Positions 1-6,531 of a stretch of 10,039 nt of DNA are shown here, piece after piece. Below the pieces are notes generated by a model. The model had not been told where the DNA came from and ran no database searches. It saw only the letters and a program-made list of their open reading frames with translations. The stretch comes from Entrophospora sp. SA101 (Eukaryota > Glomeromycota > Glomeromycetes > Entrophosporales > Entrophosporaceae). Each line of letters opens with the position of its first letter. The stretch's first letter is position 1. The position numbers were made by a program, and so were the translations under genes. The stretch is taken from positions 1-10,039 of the forward strand of contig CAUDNR010001005.1 of assembly GCA_958430865.1 (NCBI GenBank), in the 5' to 3' direction.

Positions 1-613
1 TCATTTTCACAAATTCATCAGGATCATTAATGATTACATTTTTTTCACGATGTTGATACTTGTATAAAACAGAAGAAAGTCTTTTTGTTTGGTTGTTAAA
101 AAAATCAGAAAATTGCATGCCATCTAAAAATTAATTTATTTAATTAAATAAGTAATATTAAAATATTTAAAAAACAAAATAGGCATAATAAAATTAATTT
201 TAAAAAACAAAAAAATAGTAATAAGATTAATTTATATAATTAATATTTTAATAATTCATTTAATTAGTATTTTAATAATTTATTTAATTAATATTGAATT
301 AATATACCTTTAATATATTGATTTGATGGTCTAGTAATCTTTTCTAATTCTGCTTTTAATTCTATAATTTGATTTTGTAAACTAGTATTTGCTTCCAATT
401 GGTTTTTTTATTTTATATGGCGCATCTTCAAATTTTATATCTATTATGTCTATCATATGCTATATGAGAATTATAGCATTTAGAACATATTCTTTCGCCT
501 ATATTTAATTCATAACCTACTAGTTCAGCTTTTTCTTTTCCTTGTTCTGAAATATTTCACCATTTAGAGTCATCTTTTTCTATTTTGCAAACAGAACAAA
601 AACCAACAGGCAT
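1..613 (-). pseudogene. Broken spliced zinc-ribbon/coiled-coil gene, 3' end outside window
   Basis: Read on the minus strand from ATG at 613. The first 18 codons include CSVC; codon 19 (559-557) is TGA directly after a TGG. Reading on gives ERICSKCYNSH, so two CxxC pairs form a likely zinc ribbon. The frame then changes twice, near 436-430 and 409-403, both at A/T runs, and continues as a short coiled coil (LEANTSLQNQIIELKAELEK). A GT donor at 307 and an AG acceptor at 125-124 define a 184-nt intron. The phases agree (phase 1 out, two bases in) and the next exon runs off the window edge (GMQFSDFFNNQTKRLSSVLY). The zinc-ribbon, coil and FSDFFNNQTKRL order resembles a repeated Rhizophagus family I recall only loosely; function is unknown. 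One nonsense codon and two frame breaks argue for a pseudogene. The intron argues against bacterial origin, unlike the genes at 2157-3421. Confidence 0.55.
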
Positions 614-927
614 TTTAGTAATGACTTGTAAATCAAGAAATAAAAATTGTTACTTCGAATGGATCCAGGTGGATCCAGAAATATTGAAGTGAAAAGAGTA
701 TACTTGTAAAATTCGAAAGGTTGTTATTTAGTGTACTTGCGCCCACCTCATAAGTGTAACCCATTGTTTATTCTAAAACAATTGAAAAACAATCAACATA
801 ATATAAATAATATAAAAGGAATGTCCACCATGCTAGTGAATGCCGTAATTGATTTCTACTTTCTACCATCAAAATTGGAATAATTTTGACCATCGAAATC
901 ACCAAACCAATTTGGGTTGCATGTATA
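614..927. other. Intergenic stretch, no supported gene
   Basis: No convincing gene is visible. Two direct copies of GGATCCAG lie at 661-668 and 671-678. A minus-strand open frame of about 60 codons across 768-953 starts inside the repeat at 928 and ends in hydrophobic low-complexity residues. Its first residues match an open frame in the right repeat copy (MAA-x-FSGLG in both), so it is a shared repeat relic rather than a gene. Confidence 0.5.
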
Positions 928-1675
928 CCCAGACCAGAAAAGGCTGCTGCCATGTTAGCCGAAAAGTTTCCTACAACGATCCTACCTCTAGGGTAAGTAT
1001 GGCTCTGTGACCAAGTTGCAACTCTGTTGATGAATTATAGTGCTATGTAAACATATAGGTCTATTGAAGCAATAACTCGTTTCAAGCACAGGAGGTTGCA
1101 ATTCGGAGCAGGGTTGGTGGCTGTAACAAACTTCGAAATAATATGTCACACAAATGGAAATTAATTTTATTACCATATTTGGTAAGAGGAATTCATATTT
1201 TTTTTATCGTTTACTTGGCAATCGGGATTTTTGGTGAAGAATTATATATTATTATTATCATTATTATTTTTATTAAGAAAAGTGGATATTATATTGTTAT
1301 TTTATATTGTGGGGAACATAATCATATTATTATTTTTATTTATATTATTTATAATTAAGAAGTTATCTTTAAATTATGATCAATACTTTCCGGGAAGTCT
1401 ATAAGCTTCCATACAATATATAGATTATATATTTATTTATTTTCTTATGATTTATATTTGTATTTTAAGAACTGTATTTTTATTATTTAAAGATGTAAAA
1501 TTCAAACAAATAAAGATAGCTTTTATATAATTTTACAACAATAAAATTATCAGTTCATTAACAGTGTTAAATAAATTATCTAAACGTTTGTAAATAATTG
1601 TGATAATTATTTGAAGGTTTACAGTGGCCCTGAAATTGCATTTGGGCTTTGATGATAAGAGGAAAGTTCTAAAAT
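928..1675 (+). repeat. Dispersed repeat, left copy, split by an insertion
   Basis: The segments 928-1121 and 1624-1675 together match the reverse complement of 5979-5735, with many substitutions and small indels. Shared landmarks include CCCAGACCAGA, CTGCTGCCATGTTAG, AACGATCCTAC, CAAGTTGCAACTCTG, CTCGTTTCAAGCACAG and GAAATTGCATTTGGGCT. The right copy is continuous where this one is interrupted by 502 bp. The repeat carries no recognisable coding capacity; it is probably a fragment or non-autonomous member of a transposable element family. Confidence 0.85.
1122..1623. mobile_element. Probable solo LTR with 5-bp target duplication
   Basis: This 502-bp block interrupts the left repeat. It is flanked directly by GTGGC (1117-1121 and 1624-1628), and the paralogous repeat copy has a single GTGGC at the matching point (5785-5781 on the minus strand), which is the empty site. 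The block begins TGTAACAAAC and ends GGTTTACA, so it has TG...CA termini inside a perfect TGTAA/TTACA terminal pair. A 5-bp duplication, TG...CA ends and this length are what a solo LTR of a retrotransposon shows. The inside is very AT-rich, with an AATAAA at 1509-1514 and no gene; the open frame at 1143-1358 is low-complexity Ile/Tyr. An alternative is a DNA element with imperfect inverted ends of about 20 bp (CTTC and AAATAAT also recur near both ends). Confidence 0.75.
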
Positions 1676-1713
1676 GGGGCATGCTGCAACAAAACCAGAC
1701 AAAGTGAACATTA
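1675..1713 (+). repeat. 39-bp repeat, copy 1 (inverted copy at 7818-7856)
   Basis: This begins TGGGGCATGCTGCAAC and ends AAAGTGAACATTA. It matches the reverse complement of 7818-7856 at 38 of 39 positions. Weaker similarity continues for about 25 bp downstream (AAGGATTTCAGGG here, AAGAAAATCATGGG there). It abuts the end of the left dispersed repeat but is absent from the right copy, so it is a separate sequence family or a different end of the same element. Confidence 0.85.
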
Positions 1714-1819
1714 GTGTTACCAAGGATTTCAGGGACCAAAATTTAGTAATGTGATTATTAAAATCTTCCATTTGTTATCCTCTTGATTATAGAATTACCT
1801 CTATATAAAAATAGTTAAT

Positions 1820-2086
1820 ATGAAACTCATTTATATCAGATCTACAATGGAACCAAAGAATTACAGCACCATTAGAAGTATTTTGAAGAAGGAACAAGGT
1901 GAAAAGATTGCTCCTTATATTTTTAAAATAAATGACACTCAAATACTGGAAGCTTATCTAAGTAAAGAAAGGATTACCTATGAAATTTACCAAGAAGAAA
2001 GAAAAATAATAAGTGTTGGAAAAAGAAAACATCATGATGATGCATTATTACCTAATAAAAAGCAAAAATGCTTAAAAGGAAAATAA
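1820..2086 (+). CDS. Small basic protein with nuclear-localisation-like C-terminus
   Basis: An 88-codon frame opens at ATG 1820, with a second in-frame ATG at 1847. A TATATAAAAATA stretch lies just upstream. The product is Lys/Glu-rich, has no membrane segment, and ends in KRKHHDDALLPNKKQK, which has the layout of a bipartite nuclear localisation signal. I recognise no family. The AG at 1839-1840 (TTATATCAG) could also be a splice acceptor, which would make this a 3' exon. It contains no TGA in frame, so it says nothing about the genetic code used. It points towards the UGA=Trp pair and ends 70 bp from the second gene's stop. Whether it belongs to the fungal or the bacterial-like DNA cannot be told from the sequence. 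Confidence 0.4.
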   Translation: MKLIYIRSTMEPKNYSTIRSILKKEQGEKIAPYIFKINDTQILEAYLSKERITYEIYQEERKIISVGKRKHHDDALLPNKKQKCLKGK

Positions 2087-2156
2087 CTACCATTTTCTTT
2101 AATAGTCGGAATGAATTTCAATTTATACAGAGGAAAACAACCAAAAATTTCCTCAA

Positions 2157-2774
2157 TTATTTTTTTATTTTCAATCAAGATCATCTTTTAGTCTCTTTAA
2201 CCTCAATCTGTGCAGTTAGTTGACCATTCTGTTGATCTTTTAATTTCCTGTTTTCTTCTTCTAGTTTTTTAATTTTTTCTTCTAAACTTTTTATCTTATC
2301 TAATAACTCCTGTTTTTGCTTTTTACTTCACTCTTCAGATTTTTCCTGAAACTTGGCTACTTCTTCTCTTTCAATGTTTAACTCTTCTTTAGTGGTGGAT
2401 AATTCTTTTTCTAGTTCTCTAGTCTTGTTTTCTAAACAGTAACTAAACGACCTAGACATCAAGTCTTCTTCAGAAACAAGTTGAGTTGATTTGTCTTTCT
2501 CTAAATGACAAAAACATCTCTTTCTATTTCTTTTTGTTCTACCACACTTTTCGCACCAAGGAAGAACATTACTATCAAAATCTTGTTTACATTCATTACA
2601 AATAAAAGCTGTGTCAGTATAATCACCAGTCTTTTTGTCTAATGCTACCATTTCGTGGGTAGCAAGAGCAGTATTTAAAGCGAGGTTATTCGGATCATCA
2701 TAGTCTAAGTCACAAAAATCACATTGTCATTCATGACCATTGGCTAGTTCTAATACTCTATACTCTAATTTCAT
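2157..2774 (-). CDS. Cys-rich coiled-coil protein needing UGA=Trp, second gene of a pair
   Basis: From ATG at 2774 the frame runs 205 codons to TAA at 2159-2157 if TGA is read as Trp at codons 16 (HE-W-QCDFC), 149 (SEE-W-SKK), 198 and 200; Trp is also encoded once by TGG (LPWCEKC). With TGA as stop the gene is cut after 15 codons. Cys pairs at about residues 18/21, 59/62 and 74/77, plus C87, C89 and H90, look like metal-binding knuckles. Residues about 112-195 form a strongly charged coiled coil (LEKELSTTKEELNIEREE). The start lies 5 bp after the stop of the upstream gene, as in a bacterial operon. No clear Shine-Dalgarno is visible. The function is unknown. The code and the operon spacing suggest a Mollicutes-type bacterium; fungal mitochondrial or plasmid DNA also uses this code but is not known to me to carry such proteins. 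Confidence 0.75.
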
Positions 2775-2779
2775 AAATA

Positions 2780-3421
2780 TTATTTGTCTTTTTGAACAAT
2801 AAAAGCTTGAAACTTCTCTTGAGTTCTATTCTTTGTTCGATTCAACCCACTAAACATTTGCTTAAACTTATATTGCCCTCAATTTTTGCTTTCTTTGAGA
2901 TTCTTGATTTGACTGTTCTTGATTGTTAGAATATTTTCCAACTTTTTTACTTGTTGCCAAAGGTTACGCCTTTCTTTGTCGTGTCTATCTTTCATTTCAT
3001 CAACCTGTCTTGCTCTTCATATGCTTGCTGTTTTCAAAGCCTTTTCTGCTTCTTCACGTTCCATTTGAACCTCCTCCTTTGACTCTTCTAGTTTAGTTTC
3101 TAATTCCTTATTCTTTACTTCCAATTGCTTATTTTTTTCAAGCAATTCATTTCTCTCTTGCTCTAAACTAGTTGTTAAGAATTGTAAACTTTTAACTTCT
3201 TTGTCAACTTTTACGTATGAATCAAGTGCATTCTTATGCAAGTAAATAAGACGAACAAAACTTTCTCTGAATTTTTTGTCTTCTAAATTTTGTAATGCAT
3301 AAGGGTGAAGTCAAAAGTAATCTGTAACTGCTCTTATCTCTGCCTCACTTGGATTTTGGTTTAAATTACCAATTAGTTCTCTTATTTCCTCTTCAGTTAA
3401 AATATTGTTTTGGTTTGTCAT
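2780..3421 (-). CDS. Charged coiled-coil protein needing UGA=Trp, first gene of a pair
   Basis: From ATG at 3421 the frame runs 213 codons to TAA at 2782-2780, with TGA read as Trp at codons 37 (DYF-W-LHPYALQ), 135 (ASI-W-RARQ) and 181 (ESKN-W-GQYKF); one further Trp is TGG (NLWQQV). There is no in-frame TAA or TAG and no frameshift. Residues 1-70 are a mixed helical region (TEEEIRELIGNLNQ, RESFVRLIYLHK). Residues about 75-175 are a Lys/Glu-rich coiled coil (LLEKNKQLEVKNKELETKL). The C-terminus is basic. I see no signal peptide and recognise no named family. In the standard code it would end after 36 codons, so it could not be expressed as it stands from a nuclear genome. It is followed 5 bp later by the second gene on the same strand. 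Confidence 0.75.
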
Positions 3422-3451
3422 GATTTTACTTTTTTTTTTTTTATTCTTTTA

Positions 3452-3489
3452 ATATACTTATATCCTTTTTATGGGCATATTAAGTATAT
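3452..3489. promoter_or_regulatory. 9-bp inverted repeat upstream of the UGA=Trp gene pair
   Basis: ATATACTTA (3452-3460) and TAAGTATAT (3481-3489) are perfect inverted arms with a 20-bp spacer. They lie 31-68 bp upstream of the first gene's ATG on the minus strand, next to TATA-rich hexamers that could act as a bacterial -10. This could be an operator or promoter palindrome, but in sequence this AT-rich it may be chance. Confidence 0.3.
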
Positions 3490-3501
3490 AAATTATTTTA
3501 G

Positions 3502-4350
3502 TGCTTTTTTACTTTAAGAAATACCCTAATGAAACAAAGAGGAAATCGCATAGTGCTCTGGCTATTGAACTGGAAGTGTTGATAAAATATTTAAGACCAA
3601 AGACAAGAAAGGGTCGGAAAGTGTTGGATCTAAAACGTAAATTGGTTAGTATTTTACACGTTCTCAGTAATGTAGAATACTAACGAGCATAGTGAGTATG
3701 CTATACCCTGTATTCTGCGGCTACGGGGTGAAAACGTCTAGCCAGAATGTTTCACATCCGCTAAGACGTGCATACTTTCTATGAGGTTCTTTGATTAAGG
3801 TCTGCTGATTATGGAGAAGGAATTGGCTATGTGCCTTCCTTATGATGAAGGATCTTACTCATAACTCCTTATATTTTATTACAGAAATCTGGAAAAAAAG
3901 ATGGTGAAAGAGAAAACATAACTCATACTTCTTTTCCTCCTACTTCTGCTAAAAAAAGTAATATTGATGAAAAAGATAATCCAAAGAAGAGGCTTAAGCC
4001 AGATCATGAAGCTTCTACAGGTGTGTTCTAGTTTCATTTCTTGTATTTGTATTGATACTGATTTTCTCAGATCACACCCCATTTATGCTTTTTTTGATTT
4101 TTTACAATTCTCAGAGGTCTCTTTGACAAAAATCATTCATAATATATTACCAGACCTGGTCTATCTTCAGTTGAGACATTATAAATCAGATTCAAGCACC
4201 ATATCTGTTGAACAACGGTTTCCTGATAGGATTTCAAACTGGGTAGGGTTCAAAGAAGAGGTGCGATCATGGCAGTCAGAGTACATCAATAAGCGATACA
4301 AAAAACCAGTATTTGGATCACGTACTATTACATGTGAAAAAGATATATGA
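3502..4350 (+). CDS. Spliced fungal-type gene of unknown function, 5' exon missing
   Basis: Three exons join cleanly: 3502-3644, 3885-4020 and 4115-4350. Introns are 3645-3884 (GTTAGT...TACAG) and 4021-4114 (GTGTGT...TCTCAG). The first junction is phase 0 and the second phase 1, and the frame stays open across both. Each neighbouring frame hits stops, which supports the model. The first exon starts after an AG at 3500-3501 with two carried bases, and there is no Met in it, so at least one upstream exon is absent or displaced. The visible product is about 170 residues. It starts with a basic part (NETKRKSHSALAIELEVL, RPKTRKGRKVLDLKRK), then a Lys/Ser/Asp linker, and ends in a more ordered, aromatic-rich region (FPDRISNWVGFKEEV). 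Basic clusters suggest a nuclear protein; no family is recognised. The region where the 5' exon should lie is occupied by the UGA=Trp genes. Beyond the TGA at 4348 the frame stays readable to TAG 4408 if two TGA codons are read through. Confidence 0.55.
3686..3776 (+). other. Self-complementary, GC-richer stretch inside an intron
   Basis: Within the first intron of the gene above, paired segments nest as follows: AGTATGC (3695-3701) with GCATACT (3770-3776), GCGG (3717-3720) with CCGC (3758-3761), and GTGAAA (3728-3733) plus C3735 with GTTTCAC (3749-3755). ACGTCT (3734-3739) can also pair with AGACGT (3764-3769), which would make a pseudoknot, and ATTCTG/CAGAAT is a competing pair. The stretch is visibly richer in G and C than its surroundings. 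It could be an intron-hosted structured RNA or a transposon remnant. snoRNA boxes are not convincing: CTGA and TGATGA occur downstream but in the wrong order. Confidence 0.3.
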
Positions 4351-5420
4351 GTGGCAATTGAAATAGTTTTATTTATTTCAGAATGAAGTGAGGAATATGC
4401 TAACAGATAGCTTTGGTTTAATTGATTAAATAATGTGGATTTTTATATAGGTCGAAACCTTTTGTTTATTAACAAATCAAACCTAAAATCTAAGATCGAA
4501 ATCTAAATCAAAAATTTCTAAAACCTAAAACTTCCAAAAAAATCTTCCCTTCAAAAAAAATCCAAATCTCATCTCTTTTATACATGTTAATTACTTATAT
4601 ACTGCTTAAGCACGATTTCAAGTTCAAACAGTATGTTTCATGTTAACCCTGATTCCTGTTTATGCTTGATTTCAAGTTTAAACATGAAATCGTGTTTAAA
4701 CCGTATTCTAACCAAATAAGTACATGGAATGATCATAATAAATAAATATAAAAATAAACAATATAAATAAATAAAATAAATAAATTGAATTGCATAATGA
4801 ATCACGTTATTCTGTTAACATTAGCTTTTTTGTTGCTATTTAATCCTTTCCTTCTGTGAATACCTGCTCCATTAAATATTCATGATGATTATTATGATTA
4901 TTAAATACATTTGATGTTGTCATTGACATAACAAAAAATTGCATCACCCAAATAATAAATAATACCAAGACCATGCAGAAATGAAACTTTTTAAGTCTAA
5001 ACAATAAATGTGTGTCTACCCAGATCTCTGGGGTTCACAAAATAAATTATTTTTTCTGATTATCAATTATGGTTCCTTATGAATAATAAATCTGATGTTG
5101 ATCACAGGGGTCAGATTTAATTGAAATTTTCCTGTCACAAACATACAAATTAGTGCTTTCACACACCCTCATAATTGTGAAATTTCTCCCATAAGTGAAG
5201 GCCATCCATACGTCAGAAGGCTTTGGACAAAACTTTCCCTTATCTTCCTCTCAGACCAAGCTTGTCTGTTTCCATATGGACATTGATAACTGATGAGGAT
5301 CAGCATTTGTGTGATGATTGCTTTGTGTTATACCTCTTTAGAATAAAGTCAGTGTCTGCAACTGGTTCAAAATTCTCTGATGCAGGAGGGTTGTTGTTTG
5401 GATTCAAGTTTTGAGTCCTC
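4351..5420. other. AT-rich intergenic stretch, no supported gene
   Basis: No open frame here has protein-like composition. 4480-4560 is a purine/pyrimidine-skewed low-complexity run of AAACCTAAAATC-like units. 4700-5000 is ATAAATA-rich. The region 5100-5420 is less AT-rich and probably belongs to the transposon-derived sequence around the right repeat copy. An open frame at 5223-5414 has no coding support. Confidence 0.5.
4611..4694. repeat. Imperfect inverted and direct repeat cluster
   Basis: CACGATTTCA (4611-4620) is perfectly inverted at 4685-4694. The flanks continue imperfectly (GTTCAAAC against GTTTAAAC). GATTTCAAGTT also recurs in direct orientation (4614-4624 and 4668-4678). This is typical of a decayed foldback or miniature inverted-repeat element. 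Confidence 0.5.
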
Positions 5421-5449
5421 TTGTTGGTGGCATGCCAATTCACCAACAA
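5421..5449. repeat. Hairpin with 9-bp arms
   Basis: TTGTTGGTG (5421-5429) and CACCAACAA (5441-5449) are perfect inverted arms around an 11-nt loop. The hairpin lies in non-coding, repeat-derived sequence. It may be a hairpin near an element end; no gene context suggests a terminator. Confidence 0.6.
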
Positions 5450-5626
5450 ACCTACCCTAATTTAAATAACAAATTCAGTTGGTCAAATAAAAATTGAAGA
5501 GAAACAGTGAATTTATGGGAATGATTAATTTATAGCATAACATACCAAAATCCAAACCATTTTATGACTTTTTTCTTGTTGGCCATATTGCTGACAAAGA
5601 TGTATAATGATTTTAATCTATAGGAC

Positions 5627-5662
5627 AGGGGACTGATTGGGCAAAACCCTGTTCAGTCCCCT
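5627..5662. repeat. Strong hairpin with 10-bp arms and inner GGG/CCC stem
   Basis: AGGGGACTGA (5627-5636) and TCAGTCCCCT (5653-5662) are perfect arms. Inside, GGG and CCC pair around CAAAA, giving a near-continuous stem. The sequence stands out as G/C-rich against its surroundings. Its GGCAAAACC core recurs in the foldback at the right edge (9992-10000), which hints at related element ends. Confidence 0.65.
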
Positions 5663-5734
5663 ATCCAAAATTATAAATTGGTTAGTATTAAAGAAACAGA
5701 GAATTTAGGAAAATAATTATACAAAACAAACACT

Positions 5735-5979
5735 ATTTTGCAGCTTTCCTTCTAACTCAGAGCCCAAATGCAATTTCGGGGCCACAAACCCTGCTCTGAA
5801 TTGTAAATTACCTCCCTGTGCTTGAAACGAGTTGCAGATTCTCGTTGCTTTGATGTTTACATGGCACTACAATTCATCAACAGAGTTGCAACTTGATCAC
5901 AGATCCATCCTTACCCTAGAAGTAGGATCGTTGCAGGCAACTTTTTGTCTAACATGGCAGCAGATTTCTCTGGTCTGGG
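5735..5979 (-). repeat. Dispersed repeat, right copy (uninterrupted)
   Basis: This is the reverse-complement partner of 928-1121 plus 1624-1675. It includes CCCAAATGCAATTTCGGGGCC, the empty site GCCAC (5781-5785), CTTGAAACGAGTTGC, CAGAGTTGCAACTTG and AACATGGCAGCAG. It carries small extra segments relative to the left copy and more than a few substitutions, so the two copies are old. Open frames across it, such as 5945-6127, share only repeat-derived residues with the left copy and are not genes. Confidence 0.85.
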
Positions 5980-6034
5980 CTGTGAGGGAAGATTAGTAAA
6001 AGTGTCATTGACAATTGATGCAGTCTTGGTAAAC

Positions 6035-6059
6035 TCCAGGGCCTTACGCCCCCCCTGGA
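6035..6059. repeat. G/C-rich hairpin with 7-bp arms
   Basis: TCCAGGG (6035-6041) and CCCTGGA (6053-6059) are perfect inverted arms around CTTACGCCCC. The hairpin lies just beyond the right repeat copy, in its less AT-rich flank, and is probably part of the same transposon-derived sequence. Confidence 0.55.
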
Positions 6060-6531
6060 ATTTAACAGCATCATTTATCCTTGAAGGCCTTGCAGTCAGA
6101 TTAGCCTTGTGTACACAAGGAAGATGAGAGAATGACTGTAATGTTCAAGGTAGCATGTGTGCTTCAACGCCTGCCAATTTCCTGTAATCAAACATTGCTG
6201 CCTTGACATGTAATTATTTATTATTATTTAATATTAATATTGATAACAATTATGAAAAGCAAAATACACAATCTTGATAAGAATCTTATACTTACCCAGC
6301 AATGATCTGCTCCACATTTTGATTCCAAAAAAAAACAACGCAAATAAAAAATAGTGCCTCTGTTATTAACACGTCTTCTTTAGAGACTCACATTTTGTCA
6401 TCTTGGACTCAAATAAATTTTTCCAAAAAAAAAAAAAAAAAAATCAATTCGCGTAAAAAAATCTTGTGCAACACCAAGGCCAATAATAATGTTAATTATT
6501 ATTTATTTTTTTTTAAAAAATAAAAAACAAA
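6060..6531. other. Intergenic stretch upstream of the H2B-like gene
   Basis: No gene is visible. A run of 19 A lies at 6425-6443, and 6485-6530 is a T/A-rich tract directly before the H2B-like start codon. The promoter of that gene should lie here, but I see no element I can name. Confidence 0.45.

Noticed and set aside
539..559. In-frame TGA after TGG in the left gene as further evidence for UGA=Trp
   Set aside because: This gene has a phase-consistent intron and two frameshifts, so a nonsense mutation in a fungal pseudogene is the simpler reading.
661..678. Two copies of GGATCCAG as a tandem repeat array
   Set aside because: There are only two units 10 bp apart, which is too little to call an array.
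1143..1358. 71-codon plus-strand open frame rich in Ile and Tyr
   Set aside because: It lies inside the solo LTR, is low-complexity from ATT/TAT repeats, and has no coding signal.
1533..1739. 68-codon minus-strand open frame
   Set aside because: It crosses the LTR border into the dispersed repeat and the 39-bp repeat, so it is a composite chance frame.
2157..3421. Nuclear copy of fungal mitochondrial DNA as the source of UGA=Trp
   Set aside because: Not excluded, but paired charged coiled-coil genes with Cys knuckles do not resemble mitochondrial genes or homing endonucleases.
3879..4082. 67-codon minus-strand open frame opposite the spliced gene
   Set aside because: It is antisense to an exon and intron with matched splice phases, and its Ser/Arg/Phe-rich content is the shadow of Lys/Glu codons.
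4480..4560. AAACCTAAAATC-like units as telomeric repeat
   Set aside because: The units are irregular and do not match a fixed telomere motif.
5945..6127. 60-codon plus-strand open frame in the right repeat
   Set aside because: It shares only a few residues with the left copy's frame and runs through a hairpin; there is no protein-like pattern.
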